From contig NZ_LT854640.1 in the NCBI RefSeq assembly GCF_900184255.1, positions 1,085,421 through 1,149,420 on the forward strand: a stretch of DNA of 64,000 bases, given 5' to 3'. The stretch is from Haloimpatiens massiliensis (GTDB lineage: Bacteria > Bacillota > Clostridia > Clostridiales > Clostridiaceae). The notes beneath the pieces are model-generated. The model made no database searches. It saw only the letters and a program-made list of their open reading frames with translations, and had not been told where the DNA came from. Made by a program: the position numbers and the translations under genes. Below are positions 10,047 to 19,124 of this stretch, piece after piece (the stretch's first letter is position 1; each line of letters opens with the position of its first letter).

Positions 10047-10061
10047 AAAACATAAGAATAA

Positions 10062-10325
10062 GCTGCGGAAAGAGCTATCAAACCTTTTGTAATAGGTAGA
10101 AAAAATTTCCTTTTTGCAAACACCGCTAAAGGTGCAACTGCAAGTAGCAATATTTATAGTATTGTTGAAACTGCCAAGGCTAATAAACTAGTTGTAGAAA
10201 GGTACTTAGTATATTTATTTGATAATCTATTAAAGATAGATATATCCGATAGCGAAAGCTTAGAGAATCTTATGCCTTGGAGTAATAAGATTCCTGAAAA
10301 TATGAAAATTAAAGATAAGAAATAA
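10062..10325 (+). pseudogene. tnpC: IS66 TnpC transposase, C-terminal part
   Basis: The reading frame resumes as AAERAIKPFVIGRKNFLF, the highly conserved catalytic-glutamate region of IS66 transposases. It continues through TAKANKLVVERYLVYLFDNL to a stop at 10323-10325. It has no start of its own. Together with 5174-6558 it accounts for a complete TnpC of about 545 residues. Confidence 0.88.
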
Positions 10326-10415
10326 ATTAATCCTAGTAAAGCATATTCTTGCCTTACTAGGATATTTTAATACTATTCTTGGAATTATAAAAGGTGCTAA
10401 AACTTTGACGCTTAC

Positions 10416-10714
10416 GACGCTGAAGGTGTTTTTTCTAAGAGGTTAAAACCGCAATTGTACCTAAGTACAGGATTAGTCGCAAGTCTATCGACTAACTTAT
10501 TAAAGTATTTAATTTTTTCAACTTGCATGGCAACTAAAGCATACAATAGTGCTAGCTCATTATGCCCTTTCGGGCCACGCGTAGCGTGTAACTGGGCTAA
10601 ACCATTTAATACATTTGAAAAATCTAGTTGAGCTAGAATTAATTCAAGCCTAGTTTTAGGCTGAAATTTCATTATTTCTTCAAAGGAAAATAAGCACTCT
10701 TGTCGAATATACAT
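10416..10714 (-). pseudogene. DUF772-type transposase, N-terminal fragment
   Basis: An ATG at 10714 behind GAGGAG opens a protein of about 100 residues typical of the N-terminal domain of IS1182/IS5-like transposases (ELALLYALVAMQVEKIKYFN; LRYNCGF...TPSAS). The sequence stops exactly where the IS66 right end begins. The DDE catalytic part is absent here and is not found on the other side of IS66. IS66 insertion followed by deletion explains this. Confidence 0.75.
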
Positions 10715-10715
10715 A

Positions 10716-11008
10716 AGTATTCACTCCTCTTTGTTGTTTATTTTGGGTGCTACTTAAATATTCGACTTTTGGGGTGAATTTCCTTTTTGAATAATAAAAA
10801 AGTTAGTAAAATCAATGATTATAAAATATGAAATTTACTCAATTATAAAAAAATAGGAGAATTAATTAAAAATTGTCCAAAATGAAATGGAGAATTCGTG
10901 AAACGCACTTGTCTTTTACTAGAGATTCCTGCTATCAAGAGCACAGTGTACTTTCAACACCAAGTTATTGCACTTGCTAAATCACTAAAAATAATATTAT
11001 CTATAGCA
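10716..11008. other. Intergenic, no supportable gene
   Basis: Apart from the ribosome binding site of the transposase fragment, I see no gene. A plus-strand stretch from about 10865 reads KNCPK-stop-NGEFVKRTC, like a zinc-ribbon ORF with a TGA in place of its second cysteine codon. It is too short and too broken to annotate as a gene. Confidence 0.4.
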
Positions 11009-12016
11009 TTACTTATATTCAAATATATATCTAGGCATTATATTATTTTTTGACAATATTGTATTCTGTTCAAGTCTATTTAGTGTTTGTGTATTTAACA
11101 CATCAACTTTTGTTATAATGCTATTAGGTTGAGTTATGCTAATTAAATAAAGTTTATTATCTATTATTTGTCCATCAATAATAATCCTATCTTTAAGTGT
11201 GACTACCTTATTTATTTCAAGAGTTTTTCTGTTAAGTTTAACAATATCTCCTGTAATGGAAATAAAAAATATATCTGAATCATTGTAAAGAATTTTGCAA
11301 ACATCAATTCGATTTTTTATAAGATTATTAAATTTAATTGTTGAAAATGAGTTATTTTTTATATCATAATAAATAAAATAATTTACCTTGGCATCTATTC
11401 CAATAAAAAGTTTATTATCTACTATTTCAGAAGATAATACTCTCATATTACTTGGTAATTTTTTTTCTTTTACTATACTAAAATTAGATCTGTCTATTAT
11501 AAATAAAAAAGTTTCGCCAAATTTATTATCGAATTTAGCTCCTAATACATAAATAAATCTCTCATCGAAATCTCCACATAATAAAAAAGAATTTTTAATA
11601 TCAACTGTTTTAGTATTATCTTTATGAACAAATTGTATTCTGTTAATGTTTCCTTTAGGAAGGTTAAATAGCATTAATCGACAATTATCATGTAATTTAA
11701 TAAAAGTAGCTCCATCATCAGTTATTGATTCTGATATTTTAAATTGTTCATTTACAGAAAGTAGCTTATTACTAATAGAGGTGGGAATAATCATAGACTT
11801 TCCTTGCATCGCTAACATTGGGGCATCGGCAATATCTAATTTAATTATTTTTTTAGCTTTTATTTTTTTATTAAAAAGTACTATTTCACTTTTGCTTGAT
11901 GAACCATCTGAAAATAATATTCCAAGTACTGGCTTATTCACATTAATATTTAAAAAATAAATCATTAAAGATGTTAAAAATATTATTATTGTAATTATAC
12001 CTAATTTTTTTTTCAT
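11009..12016 (-). CDS. Membrane-anchored extracytoplasmic protein, possible beta-propeller
   Basis: 335 residues, family not recognised. Residues 6-26 form one hydrophobic segment after KKK, a signal anchor. The rest is hydrophilic, with repeated short blocks of the type LYLISI, IFFISI, IYVLG and LFIGID separated by polar turns, reminiscent of a beta-propeller. The asparagine- and lysine-rich composition is similar to its neighbours. It is transposon cargo on the same strand as the downstream modules and has no nearby operon partner, so its function is unknown. Confidence 0.7.
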   Translation of the reverse strand: MKKKLGIITIIIFLTSLMIYFLNINVNKPVLGILFSDGSSSKSEIVLFNKKIKAKKIIKLDIADAPMLAMQGKSMIIPTSISNKLLSVNEQFKISESITDDGATFIKLHDNCRLMLFNLPKGNINRIQFVHKDNTKTVDIKNSFLLCGDFDERFIYVLGAKFDNKFGETFLFIIDRSNFSIVKEKKLPSNMRVLSSEIVDNKLFIGIDAKVNYFIYYDIKNNSFSTIKFNNLIKNRIDVCKILYNDSDIFFISITGDIVKLNRKTLEINKVVTLKDRIIIDGQIIDNKLYLISITQPNSIITKVDVLNTQTLNRLEQNTILSKNNIMPRYIFEYK

Positions 12017-12079
12017 ATTATCACTCTCTTTCTAATATAAAATAGTTTATAGTGGTACTTTAATTATATTGTAAAAATT

Positions 12080-12108
12080 AAAGCTCTAGTAGTTTATACT
12101 AGAGCTTT
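12080..12108 (-). terminator. Terminator of the papain-like hydrolase gene
   Basis: A perfect 12-bp stem (AAAGCTCTAGTA/TACTAGAGCTTT) with a 5-nt loop, followed on the minus strand by a T-rich tract. It lies downstream of the gene ending at 12262. Confidence 0.7.
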
Positions 12109-12261
12109 AACCTTTACAACATTAAATTAATCTCCTATATTTTAATTATTTAGATTATTAATCCAAGTAATTGGATTATAAAATTATCATTACTTCAATT
12201 ATGTTGAGAATTTTCTACATGCAAATTATTTTAACATAATTTACTAGAACAAGAGATTAAA

Positions 12262-12993
12262 TTAATAACTTTTATAGAAAATGGTTAAATCATTATCAAT
12301 TAAATCAGTAGGAAATACTGCATTACCGCCATCTTTATCTAAATCTATACCTTGATCTATATAAGCTCTCCATACAAGTTGAGAACAGTAAAATTTATCA
12401 GTTCTCCATTTGTTTGCAAATTGAGCGTTGTACCCATAATTAATTTTAGAAGTAGCATAGTTAATTGCATCTGTCATGTTCATAGCACTTCCAACATGAC
12501 CTACAACAATTTTTGTGTATCTAGTTCGCCAATCATTTACACGACGTTGAACCCCATCACTAGGATAGCTTTCTACAGTATAATCTGAATTCCAGTCAAC
12601 AAGACCTGCATGTCCTGTTAAACTTCCACCGCTTGCCCAAGATACAGGTGTTATTAATACATCACCATAGCTACCTATAGACGTAGAAGATGTAATTGCA
12701 GCTGCCCTAGAAGTTGCCAATTTTGAATCATATGAATTTTTTGTGAGTTTTTCTAAATACATGCTCTTTTCTTTTATAATTTGATTTTCCTGTTCAGGTG
12801 TAACATTAACTTTTATTTTGTCCCAATTTTCAATTATGTTTTTAGCTTCTTCTTTATTTCTTTGAAGTTCTAGTTGTTGAGATTCTTTTAAATTTGAAGT
12901 ATTTAATGCTAGTGCATTAACGTTAGACGTTACTCCTAAAGTTGTCAAGGTAATGCTTAAACAAACTAAAGCTTTGGCAAATTTACCTTTCAT
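12262..12993 (-). CDS. Secreted permuted papain-like (YiiX/NlpC-P60 type) hydrolase
   Basis: 243 residues. A signal peptide (KGKFAKALVCLSITLTTLGV, cleavage near NVNALA) is followed by a helical linker (35-85) and a catalytic domain. Motifs fit the permuted NlpC/P60 fold: GDVLITP, SLTGHAGLV with the histidine, a glutamate in VESYPSDGVQ, and the cysteine in FYCSQLVWRAY. Such enzymes cleave peptide, amide or acyl bonds, often in the cell wall, but the substrate here cannot be read. It is transposon cargo, a single gene with its own terminator; GGGAGG precedes the ATG. Confidence 0.8.
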   Translation of the reverse strand: MKGKFAKALVCLSITLTTLGVTSNVNALALNTSNLKESQQLELQRNKEEAKNIIENWDKIKVNVTPEQENQIIKEKSMYLEKLTKNSYDSKLATSRAAAITSSTSIGSYGDVLITPVSWASGGSLTGHAGLVDWNSDYTVESYPSDGVQRRVNDWRTRYTKIVVGHVGSAMNMTDAINYATSKINYGYNAQFANKWRTDKFYCSQLVWRAYIDQGIDLDKDGGNAVFPTDLIDNDLTIFYKSY

Positions 12994-13429
12994 TTTATAC
13001 CAACCCTCCCAAAATTTATATTATAATTATATTATATTACAATTGTTTTAAAAAGTAAATGTATCTTTTATATAGGTCTGTTTTTGAATCTAAGTATAAC
13101 TTTTCAATATTCAAGTGAATAAGAACTATAATTTATAAAATGAGTAATAAACAAATAATATTCTGCCTTATTTATATTCAGTACAATATTTATTATACTT
13201 TTATAAATCATTTTAAAACGAACTCTTGATAAACAAGAAATTTCAAAATAAAAAAAAGAGAGAATACAGTTTTTGAATATATAGAAATGTTCTATATTAT
13301 AAAAATACTACATTCTTTATTAGTTTATTTTAACCAAATAAATTCGAAACTCCATTTTAATAAACTTAACTTAGTATAAATTAAATTTAAAAAATTCAAA
13401 TCAAAATTAATTTTAGTACCTAACTTATG
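12994..13429. other. Intergenic, promoter region only
   Basis: About 430 bp of AT-rich DNA upstream of the hydrolase gene and up to the IS701-like element end. I see no ORF, tRNA or stable hairpin. Confidence 0.4.
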
Positions 13430-14882
13430 TTCTGCAATTTTAAAAGTCCAATTACCAATTATGGTTATAAATTTATTTTAGGTAATTTTAATCCAGTAAC
13501 TAAGCTTAGACTTATCCTACATCAATACAATTAATTTTTTTAAGAAGCTAGTTTTAGTTCACCTAGTATTATCTCTATAGGAATATTGTCTTTAGCTTTT
13601 TTATATACGAGGTACACTAATTCTTTAGCCGATAGGCTTTGCATTACTTCAATAGTATCACCTAATGTTTCTACTTCATTAAGATGATATAACCTATACA
13701 ACTCTAAAAAATTGATTGATAAAAATACAAGCAAGAAATATCTCCCGATAGAGAGTATACTTTGAACCTTATATTCATCAAAACCTAAATGATTTTTAAG
13801 ATATTTATAGTTAGTTTCAATACACCATCTATTTTGATAGTATTCTATTATAGTTTGAACATCAAGTTCTATGTCCGTTGACATAAAGTATACAGGTGAT
13901 TTAAAGCTTTCACCATTAGCTTCATAGCATATTAAAACTAATGCATTTTCAACTTTTGAAACTTTACCTTCGTATTTATATACTCTATACTCTTTACCTT
14001 TGACAGTAACTACATCTAAGGTAGAGGGATTAATATATTTTACAAATTCTTTAAGCTGCATTGTAATTCCTAACGGAGATATCTTTCTATTGGACTTCAA
14101 AGCACCAATTAGATGAAATCCTTGCATTAGACTGCTATCTACAAGCTTTTGGCTAGTATACCAACTATCAACGAGGCAATATATCTTATCACAATTAGAT
14201 GGTTTTTCAAAAAAAGCTATAAAATCCACAGCTATATTATATTTACCCATGAAGGATTTGTTATATTCCAAGCAATTTTCTTTACTAAAGTAAGGTTTAT
14301 AGTTTAAGGGGATAGATATATCTCCTACAACAAAATTAGAAGTAACCACACAGTGAGACCAAAGATTCTTACCTTCCGTATGGGAGTGATTATAGCTTAA
14401 CCCCTGCATTTTCTTTGCTTGTACTTTAGGATTTACAGTATCATCTATAACTAAAAATCCTACGGATTTAGGTTTTACAAGCTTATCAAAATGTAGCTTT
14501 AAATAATTAATTCGGTTTCTATCGATGAGACTATCGTCCCATTTTGAGCGACTTAAAAATCTATATATAGAGCTGCTACTTTTAGCGGTCAATATATTTT
14601 TTGAAATTTTATATAAAGATTTTGTGCCAGATAAATTTATTAATCCATTTATAATGGTGGTTAGATGATGAACTTGTGGTTTATTCATTCCATAGTTTAC
14701 ATCATTTAAGTAGTTGTAAATTTTATCATCAATGGATACAATATGATTAGTAATTTTATTTGGCATACTGATAACCTCCCGTGCTTTTAATTGTGTGGTA
14801 ACTTTTATATATCACGTAAAGCATCAGTGTGCCATATTTATTTTTTGGTAGTATTACCAGTTGAGTTTTTTATTTTGCAGAA
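13430..14882 (-). mobile_element. IS701-like insertion sequence
   Basis: Limits are approximate. TTCTGCAA at 13430 and TTGCAGAA ending at 14882 begin imperfect inverted repeats of about 20 bp that bracket one transposase gene. The short motif GTACCTAA lies just outside both ends in direct orientation, but not immediately adjacent, so it is not a clear target duplication. Confidence 0.6.
13540..14766 (-). CDS. IS701/IS4-superfamily DDE transposase
   Basis: 408 residues, full length. The catalytic acidic residues are visible in LVIDDTVNPK, CLVDSWYTSQ and the glutamate of NRWCIETNYKYLKNH (the YREK-like motif of the IS4 superfamily). An N-terminal domain of about 90 residues matches IS701-type proteins (SSSSIYRFLSRSKWDD). 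It starts at ATG 14766 shortly after a GGGAGG-like site and appears intact. It cuts and pastes its own element and is not linked functionally to the neighbours. Confidence 0.85.
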   Translation of the reverse strand: MPNKITNHIVSIDDKIYNYLNDVNYGMNKPQVHHLTTIINGLINLSGTKSLYKISKNILTAKSSSSIYRFLSRSKWDDSLIDRNRINYLKLHFDKLVKPKSVGFLVIDDTVNPKVQAKKMQGLSYNHSHTEGKNLWSHCVVTSNFVVGDISIPLNYKPYFSKENCLEYNKSFMGKYNIAVDFIAFFEKPSNCDKIYCLVDSWYTSQKLVDSSLMQGFHLIGALKSNRKISPLGITMQLKEFVKYINPSTLDVVTVKGKEYRVYKYEGKVSKVENALVLICYEANGESFKSPVYFMSTDIELDVQTIIEYYQNRWCIETNYKYLKNHLGFDEYKVQSILSIGRYFLLVFLSINFLELYRLYHLNEVETLGDTIEVMQSLSAKELVYLVYKKAKDNIPIEIILGELKLAS

Positions 14883-14913
14883 TTAAAGTACCTAATTAAA
14901 TGTACAGTATTAT

Positions 14914-15192
14914 TTAATCTTTTAATTTCTTAATGAAGTTTATGGATATCTTTAGTTTTATTAGTATATTTATTATTAAAGCTACAATCAAGGTATATGA
15001 CCAAAATGTCACAAATTTAGGTTCGTTAACATTGTTTAGATTAAGCCAAAACACAATAAATAAAACTAATAAAGACAATATAGTTATAAAATCAATAGTG
15101 AAAATTAATTTAAGCTTTTTACCTTTGTTTACCAATACGCATAGTATTGTACTTAATAATAATATTATTAGAGACATAAAAGGACTACTCAT
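14914..15192 (-). CDS. Small membrane protein, three predicted TM segments
   Basis: 92 residues from ATG 15192 with AGGAGG 7 bp upstream. Hydrophobic stretches lie at about residues 4-22, 29-50 and 62-80, with lysine clusters between and at the C-terminus (KLKISINFIKKLKD). Family not recognised. The size and topology resemble immunity or small regulatory membrane proteins, but nothing in the context supports a specific role. It sits between two insertion sequences within the transposon cargo. Confidence 0.6.
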   Translation of the reverse strand: MSSPFMSLIILLLSTILCVLVNKGKKLKLIFTIDFITILSLLVLFIVFWLNLNNVNEPKFVTFWSYTLIVALIINILIKLKISINFIKKLKD

Positions 15193-15239
15193 TCAGATTC
15201 CTCCTTGTATAATAATGATGTAGTCATTAAGACTACTCA

Positions 15240-15560
15240 TCTCAATTTAATTGTTTCTATAATAGATAACAGAAGAAGGATTTCTTCCTTCATCAGATGT
15301 TATCTTAGTTAATTATCATGCTTGACGGTTCCTATATAGACTCCAGACTTTTCATAAAGTATAATCTTCAAGGATAGGACAAATAATGTTTTCCTCCTTG
15401 GGAAGTCAGTATCTGCTGACTCATACCCGTGATTTAGTCAATTAGTCCATTCAATGAGGTTTTATGATTCGGCTGGTTGGGAGCCTCAGGCTATACCTGT
15501 ATAACTCGCAAGGTTGTGTACTCATTAGATGGAAATGGATTCCTATCGGAAAGGAGCTTT
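15240..15560 (+). ncRNA. Probable IS110 left-end (bridge) RNA region
   Basis: About 320 bp with no ORF lies directly upstream of the IS110 transposase start. Hairpin-forming segments are GAAGAAGGATTTCTTCCTTC, a block around GGGAAGTCAG/CTGACT, and GGTTGGGAGCCTCAGGCTATACC-like pairing near 15475-15500. IS110-group elements encode a structured guide (bridge) RNA in this left-end segment. The assignment is by position and structure; I cannot resolve the target- and donor-binding loops by eye. Confidence 0.5.
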
Positions 15561-15565
15561 TGCTC

Positions 15566-16873
15566 ATGTCAAACATTTTATTTAAAAATTTATTTATCTC
15601 GGTCGGTATTGATGTTGGTGCAGATTTCAGTTGGATGTCTATCGCACTTCCTAACCAGACCTTTGTTGGAAAGCCTTTTAAAATACTACATTCAAACATT
15701 GATTCCCTTGAACTCGCTGTTTCTAAAATAAAAGAAGCAGAAGAGTTGTATTCTTTGGAAAGTCGCATTTTCCTAGAATCCACGGGAATTTATCATTACC
15801 CACTCTTCTGCTATCTTCGTGATACTGGATTTAATGTTAACCTAATTAATCCTATCATCACTAAGAATAGCACAAACATTAACATTAGAAAAGTGCATAA
15901 TGACAGATTTGATTCAAAAAAAGCTGCCTTAATAGGCTTAAAGCCAGATTTAAAAGTATCTCTTATGCCATCAGATCTTGCTCTTGATTTAAGAAATCTT
16001 TCAAGAGAGTATTATGATTTGATGGACAACCGTTCTGCTTATGTGAACAAACTTCAAAGTGAACTTCGGATGGTATTTCCAGAATACCTTAAAATTTTTT
16101 CAAAAATAACTACTAATACATCATTAACCTTATTAGAAACATACACATCTCCAGATGCATTTTTAAATGCTTCCAAAGAAGAGATTATTGATTCTATAAG
16201 ATCTACAGCTCGTTTTGGGCTTACATATGCTAATAATAAGTATAATGCCATTATAAAGGCTGCCAATGATGCAAAGACCTTCGGTTATTCTGTAAGTAGT
16301 AATTTTAAGCGTATTAGATTATACATAAGCTTTATTCGAAAGTATGATGAAGAGATTTCTTCTATACTCTCTGAAATGCATAAGCTTGTTGATGAAAATG
16401 AAAATACTGATTTTGTAAAGCAAATTCACTTGATTGAAACATTTAAAGGTGCAGGTTTTCTTTCTGCTGTAAGCCTCATGGGAGAAATCGGAGATTTCTC
16501 TGCGTTCAACTCACCAAAACAGCTTTTTGCTTATTTTGGTTTAGATCCAGCAGTAAAGCAATCTGGCAACTTTAATGGCACAAAAATCAGTATGTCAAAG
16601 CGAGGCTCTCGAATTGCCAGAAGAGTAATTCACACTATGGCATTAATCAGCATAAGCAAAAACAAAGATGGCTCCGCCAAAAATCAAGTACTTCGAGAAT
16701 ACTATCTTTTAAAGTGCCAAAGTAAGCCTAAAATGATTGCTCTTGGGGCAGTTATGCATAAAGTTTGTAACATATTATTTGCCATTCTTCGTGATGGGAA
16801 AGAATTTGAAATAATTACACCAGAAGAACACCAAAAGAATTATCTCAAAGCGAAATGCGGCTTCGCTGCGTAG
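15566..16873 (+). CDS. IS110-family DEDD transposase
   Basis: 435 residues from ATG 15566 (GGAG at 15553-15556); the upstream open frame to 15464 overlaps the structured left end and is not used. The N-terminal RuvC-like DEDD domain opens with SVGIDVGADFSW and includes IFLESTGIYHYPL. The C-terminal Tnp2 domain holds KGAGFLSAVSLMGEIGDF, FAYFGLDP and the serine-containing ISKRGSR-like motif (SMSKRGSRIARR). The protein is full length. IS110 elements recombine without inverted repeats and use an RNA guide. Confidence 0.93.
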   Translation: MSNILFKNLFISVGIDVGADFSWMSIALPNQTFVGKPFKILHSNIDSLELAVSKIKEAEELYSLESRIFLESTGIYHYPLFCYLRDTGFNVNLINPIITKNSTNINIRKVHNDRFDSKKAALIGLKPDLKVSLMPSDLALDLRNLSREYYDLMDNRSAYVNKLQSELRMVFPEYLKIFSKITTNTSLTLLETYTSPDAFLNASKEEIIDSIRSTARFGLTYANNKYNAIIKAANDAKTFGYSVSSNFKRIRLYISFIRKYDEEISSILSEMHKLVDENENTDFVKQIHLIETFKGAGFLSAVSLMGEIGDFSAFNSPKQLFAYFGLDPAVKQSGNFNGTKISMSKRGSRIARRVIHTMALISISKNKDGSAKNQVLREYYLLKCQSKPKMIALGAVMHKVCNILFAILRDGKEFEIITPEEHQKNYLKAKCGFAA

Positions 16874-17146
16874 TATAATTCCATAAATATAATTTCCGTT
16901 TTTTGTTAGTCTAACAAAAGTTTATTAAGGTTACCCTTTTTTAAGATAATAAAAATATTAATTATTTTTTTAATTCTTATTGACATTTCTTAGCTGGACT
17001 AAAATAATTCTTAGTTGTAACTATTCAGCCATCCTAAATAATTACTATTTTTAACAAGCTTGTTAATATAATTATATCACAATATTTACCATTTATGTAT
17101 TTAAAATATTTAACGTTATAAATATTTCCTATATTTTACAAAATGA
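16874..17146. other. Intergenic after IS110, right end unresolved
   Basis: AT-rich sequence containing the undefined right end of the IS110 element. No ORF seen. Confidence 0.35.
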
Positions 17147-17185
17147 AAAACACCTTATTTTCAAATTTTCATAGACAGTAAGGTG
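17147..17185 (-). terminator. Terminator downstream of the E1-like gene
   Basis: On the minus strand CACCTTA and TAAGGTG form a stem with a long AT-rich loop, followed by TTTTT. It overlaps the end of the degraded E1-like frame. Confidence 0.5.
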
Positions 17186-18263
17186 CTAGTATTAAATTTG
17201 TGTACACTAAAAAAAGGTGGGACACCTCTCTTAGTGGAGTTTTAAATATTTTCAACCAATCAGATACCTCATTATTTGAACGAGCATAATTAAATAAACT
17301 AGCTTCGATATCATCAACTTTTGGAACTCTATTTACCCCTTCTTTAAGAATTAACCCATTTTACCTTTATTAGCAAGTTCGCTCTAATAACTATTGACGG
17401 TAATTCCCTTGTATAATTACTAAGAAACAAAAAAACTGACTTTGATGCAGAGCAATCAATTAAAACATCATATTGCCTTAAATCATTATTTTCAACATAA
17501 TTGATAAATGATACAGTAAAACCTTCAAAATGTATATTTCTATCTAAAATCTACATTTTATTAAGCTTATTTGCAATATCTTCCGCTTTATTTCTAGATA
17601 TTGAATCAGAAAATAATGCATGTCTTACAAGATTATGAGGTGATAATATATCCTTATCTATAATTGTAATATTTGTATATCCATTTCTTGCAAGATGAAA
17701 TATCATCTTCGAGCCTAATGCACCAACACCAACAAATAATATTTTAGGATTTTTTTCAGATGCTAATGTTGATATATCAGCAGCTAATCTTCTACTTAGT
17801 GGTTCTAAATGACTAAGTGCTAAAGCCCTTCCATCTCCTTCTATCTTTGTTGTATTAGCAATAACATTTTCATCAAATCCAATTACCTTGGTAGGTCTAT
17901 TTATTGCCGATATTAATAAAAACTTATCTGGTATATTTTTATCCTTAAGAATCTTTAAAGCCCTTTTAAACTCATTACCTAGTTTTTCATTAAACGCATA
18001 TAGTTCTTCTAGTTCCATCGTAATTAATCTAAAATATTCACTATAGCGAGAGCTTTCTGTACTCCAAATAACTATGTCTAATATTTGAACTGAAAAACTA
18101 TTTTTATCTATATCTAAAGAGTGAATTCCTCTCTATTATTAACGCAACATAAAGTATAAGCAACGCCACTTTTCCCTTTATTCTCACGCCAGTATGCTTC
18201 AATAAACTCTGTAAGCATATGATATGAAAATACTGCATTCCCCGTTTCTCCGTAAAGAATCAT
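17169..18263 (-). pseudogene. E1-like (ThiF-family) adenylyltransferase, frameshifted
   Basis: The start ATG at 18263 overlaps the stop of the E2-like gene (ATGA). Translation begins MILYGETGNAVFSYHMLTEF and shifts frame after NNREEFTL (one base). It continues as DIDKNSFSVQ and MELEELYAFNEKL into the nucleotide-binding motif LFVGVGALGSK with IIDKDILSPHNLVRH, as in ThiF/MoeB/E1 enzymes. After NKLNKM at 17551 there are further shifts: one segment reads QYDVLIDCSASKS (the typical DCS region), another KEGVNRVPKVDDIEASLF. With at least three frame breaks the gene is inactive. Its intact form would activate a ubiquitin-like or other C-terminus by adenylation. Confidence 0.75.
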
Positions 18264-18730
18264 AGCTCAAAATCATCCCCTGTTCTTATTAGATTGCCAC
18301 TTGCAGCATCACTAAACCAATTACGAATCCTATTAATAAAATCTTCAATTAAATGTTCTACATACCAATCGTCAATGCTACCTCTATGCAAACATATATA
18401 AGTAGGTCCCTTCCACAAAGCTACGGTGTGTGGTAACTTCTCTGAAGGGGAGTCTAATCTTCTAGAAAAAACAACAGGTGCCTTATATCTTATTTCGCTT
18501 GTAAAACATATTAAATCAATAGGCTCAACTAATTTAATATCTACATCCATTGTGGTTCTTCTGCAATGTAAGTTTATTTTCAGTTCTAATGTTACTATAA
18601 CAGAATCCCTTGTATCTTCATACAACTTAACATTATTAACGTTATAACAAGATATCAACCCATTGTAAAAATTAGAAAAGTCATCACTTATGCTATATGG
18701 TTCAGATATAGCTTTTGGTTTATTTGCCAT
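18260..18730 (-). CDS. E2-like (UBC-fold) conjugating protein
   Basis: 156 residues. The C-terminal half carries a bacterial E2 pattern: YKAPVVF, then LPHTVALWKGPTYICLHRG with His101 and candidate catalytic Cys113, then DDWYVEHLIEDFINRIRNWF and DAASGNLI...DDFEL. The next gene is an E1-like ThiF protein coupled by an ATGA overlap, and the previous frame overlaps its start. This is the layout of prokaryotic ubiquitin-like modification and antiphage operons (Bil, CBASS type II and relatives). The frame is intact, but its partners are broken, so it is probably non-functional. The fold assignment is by motif only. Confidence 0.6.
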   Translation of the reverse strand: MANKPKAISEPYSISDDFSNFYNGLISCYNVNNVKLYEDTRDSVIVTLELKINLHCRRTTMDVDIKLVEPIDLICFTSEIRYKAPVVFSRRLDSPSEKLPHTVALWKGPTYICLHRGSIDDWYVEHLIEDFINRIRNWFSDAASGNLIRTGDDFEL

Positions 18731-19001
18731 ATCTTTTAGGTATTGAAGCTGTACTAATTAATACTAATGACATTTTCTTTTCTGTGACTTTTTCTGTTTC
18801 TTGCTTTAACGGTCCATTCTTAGTTAATGTAAAAGTTAATGGCTTTGGTTCATCTGTAGATGGATATTCGGATAAGCAATAAAAGTTATCATCTTCTACA
18901 GCCTTTTTATAAAGATTAGCAGCTCTATAGTGGGGAGGATTGTCCTCATTTCTTTTAATTTCTTTACATGAAGCTACTATTACTCTTACATTTCCATTAT
19001 T
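18720..19001 (-). pseudogene. Truncated gene upstream of E2, unknown family
   Basis: An open frame without a usable start reads NVRVIVASCKEIKRNEDNPP and ends KMSLVLISTASIPKRYGK. Its TAA overlaps the ATG of the E2-like gene by a few bases, so it was once the first gene of that module. The 5' end is lost after an in-frame TAA near 19010. I do not recognise the domain; an effector or substrate protein of the conjugation module would fit the position. Confidence 0.5.
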
Positions 19002-19124
19002 TTGTTAATCACATATAGCAACTATTTATTGATTATAGGCAATTATTTTGTTCTAACCATTTGATTTTATTTAGTAAAAAAGCTGTTATACACTTTTTTT
19101 GTATTCTCTCTTACAGTTAGACTG

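Larger units (their letters stand above)
6548..10056 (+). mobile_element. RIT element (recombinase in trio) nested in IS66 tnpC
   Basis: Three consecutive, overlapping tyrosine recombinase genes (6704-9943) are bounded by 37-bp terminal inverted repeats (36 of 37 matching), the defining layout of RIT elements. The 11-bp AATAAGCTGCG occurs at 6548-6558 and again at 10057-10067, in direct orientation at the two junctions with IS66. The exact crossover within that repeat cannot be fixed from one sequence. Confidence 0.85.
4373..10415 (+). mobile_element. IS66-family insertion sequence, split by a RIT element
   Basis: The ends read GTAAGCGTAAAA (from 4373) and TTTGACGCTTAC (to 10415), typical IS66 termini. 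Subtracting the nested 3.5 kb element leaves about 2.5 kb, a normal IS66 length. It encodes the three IS66 proteins in order. The 8-bp flanks (CTTACTAC and GACGCTGA) do not match, so there is no target duplication; a deletion or recombination probably removed one original flank. Confidence 0.85.

Noticed and set aside
10850..11053. Plus-strand zinc-ribbon-like frame KNCPK-TGA-NGEFVKRTC, possibly selenocysteine
   Set aside because: No clear start codon, no recognisable SECIS element, and the 3' end overlaps the opposing gene at 11009. A decayed ORF or chance is simpler.
13415..14895. GTACCTAA on both sides of the IS701-like element as a target duplication
   Set aside because: The copies are not immediately adjacent to the inverted repeats and lie at different distances, so they do not behave as a duplication.
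15464..15565. N-terminal extension of the IS110 transposase
   Set aside because: It overlaps the structured non-coding left end and has no ribosome binding site, whereas ATG 15566 has GGAG upstream and gives the usual family length.
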